From: Burkholderiales bacterium
GTDB taxonomy: Bacteria > Pseudomonadota > Gammaproteobacteria > Burkholderiales > Burkholderiaceae_C
Length of the DNA: 57,543 nt
Assembly: GCA_028868305.1 (NCBI GenBank)
Contig: JAGWUS010000020.1
Span: 1 to 57,543, forward strand
Direction of reading: 5' to 3'
Shown here: positions 8,366 through 18,414 of the stretch, one piece after another
Layout: each line of letters opens with the position of its first letter
How positions within the stretch are numbered: the first letter of the stretch is position 1
Notes under the pieces: model-generated
Database searches by the model: none
What the model was told of the DNA's origin: nothing
What the model saw: only the letters and a program-made list of their open reading frames with translations
Program-made: the position numbers and the translations under genes

Positions 8366-9448
8366 ATGCCAGAAGATCACTTGCTAATTTTTAAAAGCCG
8401 GCATCTCCGCTGGTGGCTGCTATTGTTTTCCCTTGCGCAAGCCGCTTTGGCACAGGCCCCCGCGCAGCCTCTGCAAACACTGCGAATTGTCGGCGGACTC
8501 GCTGGACTGAACCAATTCGTCCGGAACGAAGAGCCCTTCTGGACTCGCGAACTGGCACGTCTATCGGGAGGAAAGTACAGCGCGGAAATTGTGCCCTTTA
8601 ACCGTGCGGGCGTGCCAGGCCCGGAGATGCTGCGGCTGATGCAATACGGTGTCGTTCCCTTCGGGACCGCGCTTATCAGCAACATTTCGGGACAGAACCC
8701 GGAGTTTGCTGCCCCCGACCTGGCGGGGCTGAATCCCGATGTCCCATCCCTGCGCAAGAATTTGGCCACCTTCAGGCCCTATATGGAAAAGATTCTGCGC
8801 GAGCGCTACAGCGTGGAACTGCTGGCCGTATACACCTATCCTGCGCAGGTACTGTTCTGCAAGAATCCGCTCAAACATCTCGGTGAGCTTGCGGGTCGGC
8901 GGGTAAGGGTTTCATCGGCCACCCAGTCGGATTTTGTGTCTGCTCTGGGCGCCACACCGGTACTGGTCAGTATGTCGCAGATTACCGCCAGCGTGGCCTC
9001 CGGCAATGTGGAATGCGCGATCACCGGCGCCATGTCTGGCAACACCTTGGGCCTTTATGAGCAGACACAATACCTCCATGTTTTGCCAGTCACCTGGGGC
9101 CTGGCGATCTTTGGTGCCAACCAGACGGCATGGGCAGGACTTCCCGGTGATTTGCGGGCCCTGCTGTCCCGCGAAATTCCCAAACTGGAAGCCAGCATCT
9201 GGAGCGAAAGTGAACGCGAAACCCGCGAGGGACTGGCCTGTAACCAGGGACTTGCTACCTGCCAGACCGGCCGAAAAGGCAGCATGACACTGGTGCCCTT
9301 GTCAGCACAGGACGAAACCCTGCGCAAGGACATCTTCAAGAGCACCGTTTTGCCACGGTGGCTGCAGCGGTGCAATGGGCGTTGCAATGACATCTGGAAC
9401 CAGACTGTTGGCCCCAGCGCGGGTGTACCGGCACCCAAAGAGCCATGA
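8366..9448 (+). CDS. TRAP-type (DctP-like) periplasmic solute-binding protein
   Basis: A 360-residue exported protein. After a short charged start, residues about 16-31 (WWLLLFSLAQAALAQA) form a Sec signal peptide ending in an AQA-type site. The mature part has the DctP pattern: MLRLMQYGVVPFGTALIS, LAGRRVRVSSATQSDFVSALGATPV with the Arg that normally grips a carboxylate, and QITASVASGNVECAITG. No TRAP membrane subunits (DctQ or DctM) are nearby. Instead its TGA overlaps the ATG of a membrane GGDEF-EAL protein (ATGA at 9445-9448). I infer that it presents a ligand to that sensor and does not feed a transporter. ATG 8366 has an AGGGGAA ribosome site. The ligand is unknown, probably a small organic acid. 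Confidence 0.82.
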   Translation: MPEDHLLIFKSRHLRWWLLLFSLAQAALAQAPAQPLQTLRIVGGLAGLNQFVRNEEPFWTRELARLSGGKYSAEIVPFNRAGVPGPEMLRLMQYGVVPFGTALISNISGQNPEFAAPDLAGLNPDVPSLRKNLATFRPYMEKILRERYSVELLAVYTYPAQVLFCKNPLKHLGELAGRRVRVSSATQSDFVSALGATPVLVSMSQITASVASGNVECAITGAMSGNTLGLYEQTQYLHVLPVTWGLAIFGANQTAWAGLPGDLRALLSREIPKLEASIWSESERETREGLACNQGLATCQTGRKGSMTLVPLSAQDETLRKDIFKSTVLPRWLQRCNGRCNDIWNQTVGPSAGVPAPKEP

Positions 9449-12105
9449 GCTTGCAGTCTCCCTCCCGATCCACTGCCTTTGTGCTGAGCCTGGTGGTACT
9501 GCTGCTGTCCGCTGTGGCGGCAATTGCCATCAGCCTCGATCGGGACCGCAAACAAACGGCACTCAAGGAGAGTCAAGCCACAGCCGTCAGCTTTGTCAAT
9601 GGTGCCGAGGCAGCGATCAACCGCAGCCTGCTGGGGGTGGATGTGCTGCTGGCCAGCACCGACCAGTTGCTGGGACTCTCTGGGCAGATGCGCGATTGGA
9701 TTGATCCGGTGGCAGCCAGTGCGCTAATGCAAAAAGCCATGCGCCAGAACCTGCTAATCGACCGCGTGACTCTCCTGGATGCAGCGGGCGAGAACGTAGC
9801 CTCGTCAGAGCCGTCGGAATTGGGCGTCCGGTCTGCTGTGCCCATGGAGTTCATCAAAAATGTGATGAACCAGCCTGTCTCCCTGCTGATGGTCAGCAGC
9901 CCGGATACCAGCTTTCGCTCGTCACAAACCATGCTGCACATGGGGCGGCACATCCGGCTGGCCGATGGTTCTTCACTCATTGTGGTGGCGGATGTTCCTG
10001 TCTCGCAGCTGCGCGCAATTCTGATTCAGGGCGCCAGCATTGCGGGCCTGCAGGCCACCATAGAACGTGGCAATGGTGAACTTCTGGTGGAGGCGCCTGC
10101 TCGGGGGCAGTTGGTAGGGCGACTACTTTCACCGCCGCTAGCCACCCTGCCGCCTGCCGACCAGGCCCGTGCTATGCCGGCCCGCCTGGACGGAAGCCCT
10201 GCCAGTGTGGTGGTGCGCAACTTGCTGTACGGCGGCATTTTCGTGACAGCCAGCATTCCCGTGGCATCCGCCTTGCAGGACTGGAAGCATGAGGCCTGGT
10301 TGATCAATGTGTTGGCGCTGTCCATGGCGGCAGCCATTCTGGCGGCCGGCGGTTTTTCCCTCTGGCACCTTTCCAGGTTGCATGCCGCGCAGGCCAACAT
10401 CAGCAAAGCGCAACAAACACTTGCGCAGGCTCTTGAGTCCATGGTCAGCGGATTTGTACTGCTGGACGCGAGCCAGCGGGTACTAACCTGGAACCGCCGG
10501 TTTGTGGAACTGCACCCCTGGCTGGCCGGAAGGGTACGCTCGGGCGAGCCATTCCGGACTCTGGTGGAAGCAACAGCGGTTGCCAGCATTCCCGAAGCCG
10601 ATGCCGCCGATAGGCGCCAGTGGGTCGACCAACGCATGGCCCTGCTCCAGGGACCGTTCGAGGCACGGCAGGTGATCGGCCCGGATGGCACCAACCTTGA
10701 AGTGGTGGAACGCCCCACACCCGATGGCGGGACGGTGATTGTCTACCAGGACGTGACCCGGTTGCACCGCGCCATTGCCGATGTAGAGATGCTGGCGTTC
10801 TACGACCCCTTGACGGGTCTGCCAAACCGGCGCCTGCTCAATGACCGACTCCAGCAGTCCATCATTGCCAGCTTGCGCACCGGCCGCCATGGCGCACTTC
10901 TGTTTCTGGACCTGGACCATTTCAAGACACTGAATGACACGGCTGGCCATGACACCGGCGACGTGCTGCTGCAACAAGTCGCACAGCGCCTTAAAACCTG
11001 TGTGCGGGAGGAAGATACCGTAGCCCGGCTGGGAGGCGATGAATTCGTGGTCATGCTGCAAAGCCTGAGCGCCAGCCCGCAGGAGGCTGCCACACAGGCG
11101 AGGAAAGTGGGTGAAACGATATTGAGCAGCCTGAACAAACCTTACCTGCTGAATGGCAACGACTACCACAGCGGTGGCAGTCTGGGTGCCACGTTGTTTG
11201 GCAAAACCCACCAGGACGCAGCGGATCTGCTCAAGCAGGCAGACATTGCCATGTACCAGGTCAAAAACACCGGCCGCAACGCACTGTGCTTTTTTGACCC
11301 CAATATGCTGGCCACCATCACCGCGCGTGCCGATACCGAGCGCGCGCTGCGCCAGGCGCTCGACCTTCAGCAACTGGTGCTGTACTACCAGATTCAGGTG
11401 GCGGCCCACGGACGCCCGGTGGGCGCCGAGGTGCTACTGCGCTGGAAGCACCCCGAGAACGGCATGGTGCTTCCGGGCCAGTTTATCGGACTGGCCGAAG
11501 AAACAGGGCTTATTCTGCCAATTGGCGAATGGGTTTTGCGGAGCGCTTGCCAGCAACTCAAACAATGGGAAACAAATCTCAAGGCATCAGCACTACAACT
11601 GGCGGTGAATGTCAGTGCACGCCAACTCCGCTCACCAGGCTTTGTGCAACTTGTCAGCCGCATAGTGGCGGAAACAGGCATTCAACCCAGGCTGCTGAAA
11701 CTTGAACTCACTGAGAGCATGGTGCTGGACAACATCAATGACACCATTGCGACGATGCAGCAGCTGAAGGCACTAGGGGTTCGTTTTTCGATCGACGACT
11801 TTGGAACCGGGTATTCGTCGTTGGCCTACCTGACGCGGCTTCCACTGGACCAGCTCAAGATTGACCAATCCTTTGTGCGCAATATTGGCCAGCAGGCCAG
11901 CGATTCCGCAGTGATTGACACCATCATCGGCCTGGCGCGTAGCCTGGGGCTGGAAGTTATTGCGGAGGGTGTGGAAACGACCGCGCAGCGCGACTTTCTG
12001 GCCCAGCATGGCTGCGAGCGCTGCCAGGGCTATCTGTTTGGAAAACCGGTGCCCATCACAGAGTTTGAAGCAGCCTTGCCACCGGTCACCCCATCAGCCT
12101 ACTGA
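9445..12105 (+). CDS. Membrane-bound PAS-GGDEF-EAL cyclic-di-GMP enzyme
   Basis: An 886-residue inner-membrane sensor. One transmembrane helix (about residues 10-30) precedes a periplasmic domain of about 250 residues (CHASE/Cache-like in size, not classifiable by eye). A second helix follows at about 283-307, then a short coiled stretch, a PAS domain ([21 protein letters not shown]), GGDEF at 530-534 with I-site REED five residues before it, and an EAL domain whose signature reads EVL (662-664), keeping the catalytic Glu. ELTES and [13 protein letters not shown] are intact. Both activities look possible. Translation is coupled to the upstream TRAP-type binding protein by a 4-base overlap, suggesting that the binding protein docks on the periplasmic domain. 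The 3' end overlaps queF, on the other strand, by 7 bases. Confidence 0.88.
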   Translation: MSLQSPSRSTAFVLSLVVLLLSAVAAIAISLDRDRKQTALKESQATAVSFVNGAEAAINRSLLGVDVLLASTDQLLGLSGQMRDWIDPVAASALMQKAMRQNLLIDRVTLLDAAGENVASSEPSELGVRSAVPMEFIKNVMNQPVSLLMVSSPDTSFRSSQTMLHMGRHIRLADGSSLIVVADVPVSQLRAILIQGASIAGLQATIERGNGELLVEAPARGQLVGRLLSPPLATLPPADQARAMPARLDGSPASVVVRNLLYGGIFVTASIPVASALQDWKHEAWLINVLALSMAAAILAAGGFSLWHLSRLHAAQANISKAQQTLAQALESMVSGFVLLDASQRVLTWNRRFVELHPWLAGRVRSGEPFRTLVEATAVASIPEADAADRRQWVDQRMALLQGPFEARQVIGPDGTNLEVVERPTPDGGTVIVYQDVTRLHRAIADVEMLAFYDPLTGLPNRRLLNDRLQQSIIASLRTGRHGALLFLDLDHFKTLNDTAGHDTGDVLLQQVAQRLKTCVREEDTVARLGGDEFVVMLQSLSASPQEAATQARKVGETILSSLNKPYLLNGNDYHSGGSLGATLFGKTHQDAADLLKQADIAMYQVKNTGRNALCFFDPNMLATITARADTERALRQALDLQQLVLYYQIQVAAHGRPVGAEVLLRWKHPENGMVLPGQFIGLAEETGLILPIGEWVLRSACQQLKQWETNLKASALQLAVNVSARQLRSPGFVQLVSRIVAETGIQPRLLKLELTESMVLDNINDTIATMQQLKALGVRFSIDDFGTGYSSLAYLTRLPLDQLKIDQSFVRNIGQQASDSAVIDTIIGLARSLGLEVIAEGVETTAQRDFLAQHGCERCQGYLFGKPVPITEFEAALPPVTPSAY

Positions 12106-12953
12106 CGTGCGGTGCGGGTGTTGGCCGGCAGCGCCTGCGGGTAGCTGGTGCGAAACGGGTTGATGTCGAGCCCGCCGCGGCGGGTGTAGCGGGCATAGAC
12201 CGACAGCTTGATGGGTTTGCAGCGCGTCCAGATGTCCATGAAGATGCGCTCCACGCACTGCTCATGGAACTCGTTGTGGTTGCGAAAACTCACCAGGTAT
12301 TTCAGAAGACCTTCCTGGTGGATGGGCAGGCCGCTGTAGCTGATTTGCACGCTGCCCCAGTCGGGCTGGCCGGTGACCAGACAGTTGCTCTTGAGCAGGT
12401 TGCTGACCAGCACTTCGCTAACCGGCGCTTCTTCCTCGTCCTGAAGATCCAGCGTCAGCAGTTCGGGCGCGGGCTGGTACTGGGTGCATTCCACGTCCAG
12501 CCGGTCCAGGCTCAGGCCATCGAGTTCGTGGACCGGCTCCATGTCAAATTTTTCGGGAGCAATGAGCTTGACACCCACCGAAGACTGCACCACGCCACCG
12601 CGCCAGACCGCCTCGGTGATGTCGGTGCGCAGGCGCGCCTGCACCTCTGCAGCGTCCGCAAACCGGGTGTTGTTGAAGCTGTTGAGATAGAGTTTGAAGG
12701 ACTTGCTCTCGATGATGTTGGGCGAGTCGCAGGGCACCACAAAATGCACCAGCGCCACCTGGGGCTTGCCGCGCAGGTTGAGCCAACTCAGCTCAAACGC
12801 AGTCCACAGGTCGGCACCAAAAAACGGGGCGGCGCCAGCAATGCCGATCTCGGCGCGTTTGCCCGCGCGGGGAATGGGAAACAACAGCGAAGCGTCGTAC
12901 TGGTCAACGTAGGCAGAGGCTTTCCCGAGCTGGGATTGTTCGGGCGTGTTCAT
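12099..12953 (-). CDS. queF: NADPH-dependent 7-cyano-7-deazaguanine reductase
   Basis: Reduces preQ0 to preQ1 in queuosine tRNA-modification biosynthesis, cytosolic. At 284 residues it is the long, two-domain type. Visible signatures: [11 protein letters not shown] (NADPH motif) at about 82-92, and [13 protein letters not shown] with nucleophile Cys191 and acid Asp198, within one residue of E. coli Cys190/Asp197. The tail [12 protein letters not shown] is also typical. It ends convergently on the GGDEF-EAL gene (7-base overlap) and lies 4 bases downstream of an alpha/beta hydrolase stop, so it may be cotranscribed with that hydrolase gene. Confidence 0.95.
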   Translation of the reverse strand: MNTPEQSQLGKASAYVDQYDASLLFPIPRAGKRAEIGIAGAAPFFGADLWTAFELSWLNLRGKPQVALVHFVVPCDSPNIIESKSFKLYLNSFNNTRFADAAEVQARLRTDITEAVWRGGVVQSSVGVKLIAPEKFDMEPVHELDGLSLDRLDVECTQYQPAPELLTLDLQDEEEAPVSEVLVSNLLKSNCLVTGQPDWGSVQISYSGLPIHQEGLLKYLVSFRNHNEFHEQCVERIFMDIWTRCKPIKLSVYARYTRRGGLDINPFRTSYPQALPANTRTARQ

Positions 12954-12957
12954 GGTG

Positions 12958-13869
12958 TCAAGCAGGCATGGGGTTGGATGCGTTCAGGTGGGGCACCAGC
13001 GTGGCCAGAATCTGCGCCACCGGTTCGGGCGGCAGGTCATGGCCCATACCATCGATGCCCAGCAGCTTCGCCCCGGAGATGCGCCGGGCGGTGTCTTCGC
13101 CGCAGGCATAGGGCACCAGCGGGTCAGCTTTGCCGTGGATCACCAGCGTGGGGCTGCTGATGCGCATGAGTTGTGCGGCCCGGGTGATGTCCGACACCAC
13201 GGCGAGCATCTGGCGCAGGGTTCCGGCAGGATGAAAGCTGCGCTGGATGCTCTGCTGCACCCGATCGCGCAATTCGGCCTCGGCGGTGGGATAGGCCGGG
13301 CTGCCAATGGCCTGGAACAGCCGGACCGTGTGGTCCACCATCGCCTGGGGCGTGTTGCTGCCGGGACGGCTGATGAGGGCTTTCATCACTTTCGGGTCCG
13401 CCTGCGGCAGGCCGCGCGCGCCGCTGGTGCTCATGATGCTGGTCAGGCTCAGGGTGCGACGGGGGGCCGCAATGGCCACGCGCTGCGCAATCATGCCCCC
13501 CATGCTGACGCCCACCACATGGGCCTGGGTAATGCCCAGGGCATCGAGCACGCCCAGTGCGTCGTCGGCCATATCACTGATGGTGTAGGGTGCGGCGGGC
13601 ACCAGACCGATCTTGTACTTCAGGCTGGCCCACAGCAGGTTGGGCTTGCCGAGCTGGTCGAAGTGGCTGGAAAGTCCCACGTCGCGGTTATCAAAACGCA
13701 GTACGCGGTAGCCGGCATCCACCAAGCCCTGCACCATCTGCGGCGGCCAGGCGATGAGCTGCATGCCCAGCCCCATGATGAGCAGCACCACCGGCTTGTC
13801 AGCCGTGGCGGGGTGGCTTTGCGCCGAATCCTCAACTTCGATATCGATTCCGTTTGCTATTATTTTCAT
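12958..13869 (-). CDS. Alpha/beta hydrolase; start codon lies in a dispersed repeat
   Basis: A 303-residue alpha/beta-fold hydrolase. Oxyanion region [12 protein letters not shown], nucleophile elbow GVSMGG with Ser122, acid in GKADPLVPY and catalytic His in [10 protein letters not shown] are all present. The fold is close to the esterase/RdmC-like group; the substrate cannot be inferred. The ATG at 13869 and the first codons (MKIIAN) lie inside repeat copy B (13856-13904), so the repeat supplies the start region and only weak ribosome-binding sequence is visible upstream. Shortly upstream on the same strand is yaaA; queF follows after 4 bases. Confidence 0.85.
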   Translation of the reverse strand: MKIIANGIDIEVEDSAQSHPATADKPVVLLIMGLGMQLIAWPPQMVQGLVDAGYRVLRFDNRDVGLSSHFDQLGKPNLLWASLKYKIGLVPAAPYTISDMADDALGVLDALGITQAHVVGVSMGGMIAQRVAIAAPRRTLSLTSIMSTSGARGLPQADPKVMKALISRPGSNTPQAMVDHTVRLFQAIGSPAYPTAEAELRDRVQQSIQRSFHPAGTLRQMLAVVSDITRAAQLMRISSPTLVIHGKADPLVPYACGEDTARRISGAKLLGIDGMGHDLPPEPVAQILATLVPHLNASNPMPA

Positions 13870-13904
13870 AGCTCACTATGCAGGTGGGATAGGGGCTGTA
13901 GGCC
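13856..13904 (+). repeat. 49-bp GCTAT palindromic repeat, copy B
   Basis: GCTAT-TATTTTC-ATAGC stem followed by a body ending GGGGCTGTAGGCC. It spans the start codon of the 12958-13869 hydrolase gene, which runs on the opposite strand. The first 17 bases are identical to the stem of copy C. Confidence 0.8.
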
Positions 13905-13918
13905 TGAAAGGTTAAAAA

Positions 13919-14692
13919 TCACGCGGTACGGCGACGAAACACCAGGCGCTCGGGCGTGGACTCGCCGGCAGCCCAGGCGTAGCCATCCAGGTCAAAGGCG
14001 CGCAGCTGGTCGGGCTGTACCAGTTGGTGGGTGACGGCATAGCGCGCCATCAGGCCACGCGCGCGCTTGGCAAAGAAGCTGACGATCTTGTACTGGCCAG
14101 CGCTGTAGTCCTGAAAAACGCATTCGACCACGCGCGCTTTCAGGGCACTGGTATCCACCGCCTTGAAATACTCCTGGCTGGCCAGGTTGATGACCACCGG
14201 GCTGACGTCGGCACGCAGGCGGGTATGGAGGTAATCAGCAATCTGCGTGCCCCAGAACTGGTACAGGTCTTTGCCGCCGGGGTTGGCCAGGCGTGTGCCC
14301 ATTTCCAGGCGGTAGGGCTGCATCAGATCCAGCGGGCGCAGCACGCCGTACAGGCCACTGAGAATGCACACATGGTCCTGCGCCCAGGCCAGGCCATCGG
14401 GCGTGAGCGTTTTGGCGTCCAGCCCGTCATACACATCGCCATTGAAGGCCAGCACGGCCTGGCGGGCATTCTTCTGGGTCGCTCTGGATGACCAAGCCTG
14501 GTAGCGCGCCACATTCAGGGCCGCAAGCTTGTCGCTGAGCGACATCAGTTCGGCAATCTGTTGCGGCGACTGCGTACGCAGCACGGCAATCAGTTCTTTG
14601 GACTGCTTGACGAACAGCGGGGGCGTGTGCGGCTGCGGGTCCAGCGGCGTTGCATAGTCAAGGGACTTGGCGGGAGACAGAAGAAAAAGCAT
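13919..14692 (-). CDS. yaaA: Peroxide stress protein YaaA
   Basis: A 257-residue protein starting MLFLLSPAKSLDY, with LMSLSDKLAALNVARYQ, FNGDVYDGLDA, ILSGLYGVLRPLDLMQPYRLEMG and LANPGGKDLYQFW, the full set of YaaA/DUF328 signatures. In E. coli YaaA lowers free iron and limits peroxide damage; its fold binds DNA. The length equals the family norm. The gene follows the chemoreceptor gene by 28 bases on the same strand and precedes the alpha/beta hydrolase, separated only by the repeat region. Confidence 0.93.
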   Translation of the reverse strand: MLFLLSPAKSLDYATPLDPQPHTPPLFVKQSKELIAVLRTQSPQQIAELMSLSDKLAALNVARYQAWSSRATQKNARQAVLAFNGDVYDGLDAKTLTPDGLAWAQDHVCILSGLYGVLRPLDLMQPYRLEMGTRLANPGGKDLYQFWGTQIADYLHTRLRADVSPVVINLASQEYFKAVDTSALKARVVECVFQDYSAGQYKIVSFFAKRARGLMARYAVTHQLVQPDQLRAFDLDGYAWAAGESTPERLVFRRRTA

Positions 14693-14720
14693 GACGCATT
14701 ATCGGCTGTCCGCACCGGCA

Positions 14721-16340
14721 TCACCGCAGCATGAGTGACTTGCTTGCGCGCCGCAAGGTCACGGCATCGGTTTGGGTAACTGTAGCCTCACCTGCCTTCA
14801 GCCGGAACAAGCGCATGGAATTACGAACCCCCTGCACCTGCTGCAAGAGCGAGCCCGCTGTGGCCGCGAGTTCCTCCACCATGGCAGCGTTTTGCTGGGT
14901 GATCGTGTCCATTTGCGCAATAGCCTCGTTGACTTGGGAAATCCCCATCGTTTGCTCGGCAGACGCGCTGCTGATCTCATCCAGTACGGCACTGACCTTG
15001 CCCACCGACTCCAGGGCGGACTTCATGCGCGCGAGCGCCACGCCGGTCTGATCACTGCCGGTGACAATGCGTTCTGTCGATTGGGCAATGAGTTGTTTGA
15101 TTTCCTTGGCGGCCGCCGTTGTTCGCTGGGCCAGCGCGCGAACTTCAGACGCGACCACCGCAAAGCCCCGCCCCTCTTCGCCCGCACGGGCGGCTTCGAC
15201 AGCAGCGTTTAGCGCCAGAATATTGGTCTGAAACGCCACGCCCTCAATCAGGTGAACGATTTCCGAGATGCGCACCGATGACTGGGAAATGCCATCCATC
15301 GATTGGGCCACCGACACCACGATCTCGTTGCTGCGCGTGGTTATCGAGCTGGCTTCATGCGCCAGCTCCGAGCCGTGCCGGGCCGACGATGCACTCTGCT
15401 GCACCGTGCCTGTGATCTCCTCCATCGAAGCGGCAGTTTCTTCCAGACTGCTGGCCTGGGATTCGGTGCGCGCCGAGAGATCCTGATTGCCATCTGCAAT
15501 CTCCTGAACGGCAATGGTGAAGTGCTCAATCTCCCCACGCACATCGCTCACCACCGTGCGCAAGTTCACCGACATCTGCATCATGGCCTGCTGCAACTGG
15601 CGTATCAGGTCACTACCATTCACCGTGACCTTGTGCGACAAATCCCCCGCAGCGAGGTAGTTGGCATCGATGACCAGCCCCACAAGCGGATGGATAAGTA
15701 TCGACCGACTCGTCCACACGGTGACACCGGCTGCCAGACAGGCTGTCAACACCAACGCTGCAATTGGCAGGCCCACGGCAATGCCTGCGACCAAGACCGA
15801 CATGACGAGCACTTGCACCAGCACCAGCTTTGCCATGACGCCAGGTTTGAAAAGATTCAAAAAGCGTCCCCCGATATCGGTCCGCACCACGTTCCCCCGG
15901 GAAAGCCCCACCGTCTTACGGCCTGCCTTGGCCTCGGCCCGCATTTGCGCATAGAGGGTCTCCGCGGCGGTCACGGATTCTCGCGAAGGACAGGTCCGTA
16001 CTGACAGATACCCGGTAACTTTGTCACCATCCACCATAGGGGTGACATTGGCACGGACCCAGTAGTAGTCGCCGTTCTTTCGGCGATTTTTTACCAAGCC
16101 GGTCCATGGCAGTTTGGCCTGTACCGTGTCCCACATGTCCCGAAAGGCCTCCTCCGGCATGTCGGGGTGGCGTACCAGATTGTGGGGCTGCCCCATCAGC
16201 TCCTCGCTAGAGTAGCCGCTCACTTCTATGAAAGTTGCGTTGCAATAGAGAATGCGGCCTTTCAGGTCGGTCACGGACGCCAAGGTCTGGTCTTCTTGAA
16301 AGCTGTAGCTTTGCTGGCTTACAGGCAAATTTATACGCAT
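14721..16340 (-). CDS. Methyl-accepting chemotaxis protein, Aer-like (PAS sensor)
   Basis: A 539-residue receptor. The N-terminal PAS (residues about 10-115) carries the Aer-type run [21 protein letters not shown] and [20 protein letters not shown], as in FAD-binding aerotaxis receptors. A membrane hairpin (about 170-215) and HAMP-like linker follow. The signalling domain has the hairpin tip [27 protein letters not shown]. There is no periplasmic domain, fitting an internal redox or oxygen sensor. The ATG at 16340 ([14 protein letters not shown]) is chosen over an in-frame ATG at 16400 because GGGAG sits 7 bases upstream. It would act through CheA/CheW encoded elsewhere. Confidence 0.9.
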   Translation of the reverse strand: MRINLPVSQQSYSFQEDQTLASVTDLKGRILYCNATFIEVSGYSSEELMGQPHNLVRHPDMPEEAFRDMWDTVQAKLPWTGLVKNRRKNGDYYWVRANVTPMVDGDKVTGYLSVRTCPSRESVTAAETLYAQMRAEAKAGRKTVGLSRGNVVRTDIGGRFLNLFKPGVMAKLVLVQVLVMSVLVAGIAVGLPIAALVLTACLAAGVTVWTSRSILIHPLVGLVIDANYLAAGDLSHKVTVNGSDLIRQLQQAMMQMSVNLRTVVSDVRGEIEHFTIAVQEIADGNQDLSARTESQASSLEETAASMEEITGTVQQSASSARHGSELAHEASSITTRSNEIVVSVAQSMDGISQSSVRISEIVHLIEGVAFQTNILALNAAVEAARAGEEGRGFAVVASEVRALAQRTTAAAKEIKQLIAQSTERIVTGSDQTGVALARMKSALESVGKVSAVLDEISSASAEQTMGISQVNEAIAQMDTITQQNAAMVEELAATAGSLLQQVQGVRNSMRLFRLKAGEATVTQTDAVTLRRASKSLMLR

Positions 16341-16516
16341 AGTCGGGCTCCCTGTTGTCAGGCCCACTATCTTTCCGATGGAAGAGTCAGCCGTTGACAT
16401 ACATCAATTTACCATTAAATGGATGGTCGATTGCCAACCGCGCGGTGCGTCCCGCATTGCACAAGACAAGCACCGACGATTGCCCTAAAGTTGCCCCACA
16501 ATGAGGAGACAACCGC

Positions 16517-17446
16517 ATGGCGCCTATCGACCAGGTCCACCTGAGCTTTAACCCGCAAACCCTGACCCTGCTCAACGCAGTGCTCGGGCTGGTGATGTTT
16601 GGCGTGGCGCTGGAGCTTCGGGTGGAAGATTTCAAGGTCGCGCTCAAAACACCGAAGGCGCTGGCGCTGGGCCTGTTTGGCCACCACCTCCTGTTTCCGG
16701 CCATGACCTATGTGCTGATCTGGATTCTGCAGCCGGTGCCCAGTATTGCCCTGGGGATGATTCTGGTATCGAGCTGCCCGGCCGGACACATCTCCAACTT
16801 CCTGGTGCACTATTCCAAAGGCAATACCGCGCTGTCGGTGAGTGTGAGTGCGCTGTCCACGGTGGTGGCGCTGTTCATGACGCCGCTGAACTTTGCTTTC
16901 TGGGGCAACCTGCATCCCATCACCTCCAGCCTGATGAAAGAGGTGGCGATGAGCCCCTGGGAGATGCTGGAAGTGATCGTGATGCTGCTGGGTGTGCCAC
17001 TGGTGCTGGGCATGTGGGTGGCACGGCAGTTTCCCGGCTTTGCACACAAGGCACAAAAGCCGATGAAGGTGCTCTCGCTGGTCATTCTGATAGCCTTCAT
17101 TGGCGGTGCGCTGGGTGCCAACTTCCGGCACTTCATGGACTACATCTCGCTGGTGCTGGGCGTGGTGTTCGTTCACAACCTGATGGCACTGATCACCGGC
17201 TACGGACTGTCTGCCGCCATTGGCCTGCCCGAGCGGGACCGGCGCGCCATCACCTTCGAGATGGGCATCCAGAACTCGGGCCTGGGCCTGATCCTGATTT
17301 TCAATTTTTTTGACGGGCTGGGTGGCATGGCCATCGTGACCGCCTGGTGGGGCGTGTGGCACATCGTCGCGGGCATGGCGTTGGCCACGTTCTGGAAAAA
17401 CCGGCCACCGAACGACAGTGACGGCGCTGTGAAGGAGCAGGCATGA
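16517..17446 (+). CDS. Bile acid:sodium symporter (BASS) family transporter
   Basis: A 309-residue membrane protein with about nine or ten hydrophobic segments. BASS hallmarks are present: LGLVMFGVALEL in the first helices, LVSSCPAGHISNFLVHYSKGNTALSVSVSALST (discontinuous helix of the core domain) and FEMGIQNSGLGL (second crossover). Family members couple sodium to bile salts, pyruvate, pantothenate or other organic anions; the substrate here is unknown. The ATG at 16517 follows GAGGAG and is the first gene of a five-gene plus-strand operon. Its TGA overlaps the next start by 4 bases. A TTGACA at 16394-16399 and a CCATTAAATGG dyad at 16412-16422 lie in the 176-bp divergent gap and could drive it. 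Confidence 0.88.
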   Translation: MAPIDQVHLSFNPQTLTLLNAVLGLVMFGVALELRVEDFKVALKTPKALALGLFGHHLLFPAMTYVLIWILQPVPSIALGMILVSSCPAGHISNFLVHYSKGNTALSVSVSALSTVVALFMTPLNFAFWGNLHPITSSLMKEVAMSPWEMLEVIVMLLGVPLVLGMWVARQFPGFAHKAQKPMKVLSLVILIAFIGGALGANFRHFMDYISLVLGVVFVHNLMALITGYGLSAAIGLPERDRRAITFEMGIQNSGLGLILIFNFFDGLGGMAIVTAWWGVWHIVAGMALATFWKNRPPNDSDGAVKEQA

Positions 17447-18414
17447 GCCGCGTGCTGGTGACCGGCGGTGGTGGCTATCTGGGCAGCCAGCTGGTGGCAC
17501 GCCTGGCTGCTTTGCCACAGGGGCAGCGCCCCACGACCATCGTGTCGCATGACATCCGTGAACCCAAAGTGCGGCCGCCCGGTGTGGCGTACGCGGTGGC
17601 GGATATCCGGTCGCCCGACATGGCCGGCATCCTTGTCCGGCACCGGATTGATACCGTGGTGCACCTGGCCTCGATCGTCACGCCCGGCAAGGACAGCAAG
17701 CGCGCGTTTGAGTACGACGTGGACGTGAACGGCACGCGCAATGTGCTCGAAGCCTGCGTGCACAACGGCGTCAAGCGCATCGTGGTGTCCAGCAGCGGCG
17801 CGGCCTATGGTTACCACGCGGACAACGCGCCCTGGCTCACTGAAGACATGCCGGTGCGTGGCAACGCAGTGTTTGCCTATTCCCACCACAAGCGCCTGGT
17901 GGAAGAAATGCTGGCCGATTACCGCGAAAAGCACCCCGCGCTGGAGCAGGTGGTGCTGCGTATTGGCACCATCCTCGGGCCCACGGTACACAACCAGATT
18001 ACCGACATGTTCGAGAAGCCCAGGCTGCTCACCATCCGCGGCTCCGACAGCCCGTTTGTGTTCATCTGGGACCAGGACGTCGTGGGCATCATCGCGCGGG
18101 CCATCAGCGACGGCCCTGCAGGCATCTACAACGTGGCGGGCGACGGGGCCCTCACCATCCACGAAATTGCGCAGCGCCTGGGCAAGAAGACGCTGAACCT
18201 GCCGGCCTGGCTGCTGCAGACGGCTTTGCGCCTCCTCAAGCCGCTGGGGCTGACCCAGTACGGGCCGGAGCAGCTGGATTTTCTGCGCTACCGCCCAGTG
18301 CTGCTCAACACCAAACTCAAGCAGGTGTTTGGCTACACCCCCACCTACACCTCGGCCGAAGTCTTTGAGATCTACCGTCAGGCCCGGGAGCAACAACGCG
18401 CAGGAGTCCTCTGA
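17443..18414 (+). CDS. NAD-dependent epimerase/dehydratase (extended SDR)
   Basis: A 323-residue extended short-chain dehydrogenase. The N-terminal Rossmann motif is VLVTGGGGYLGSQL; VVHLASIVTPGKDS follows, and the catalytic region SSSGAAYGYHADN then YSHHKRLVEEM provides Ser and YxxxK (YSHHK). C-terminal substrate domain: GIYNVAGDGALTIHEIAQRLGK. Relatives include sugar epimerases and 3-beta-hydroxysteroid dehydrogenases. Given a BASS symporter upstream and a second SDR downstream, a steroid- or terpenoid-like substrate is a guess. Start ATGA overlaps the symporter stop; its own TGA is followed at once by the next ATG. Confidence 0.88.
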   Translation: MSRVLVTGGGGYLGSQLVARLAALPQGQRPTTIVSHDIREPKVRPPGVAYAVADIRSPDMAGILVRHRIDTVVHLASIVTPGKDSKRAFEYDVDVNGTRNVLEACVHNGVKRIVVSSSGAAYGYHADNAPWLTEDMPVRGNAVFAYSHHKRLVEEMLADYREKHPALEQVVLRIGTILGPTVHNQITDMFEKPRLLTIRGSDSPFVFIWDQDVVGIIARAISDGPAGIYNVAGDGALTIHEIAQRLGKKTLNLPAWLLQTALRLLKPLGLTQYGPEQLDFLRYRPVLLNTKLKQVFGYTPTYTSAEVFEIYRQAREQQRAGVL

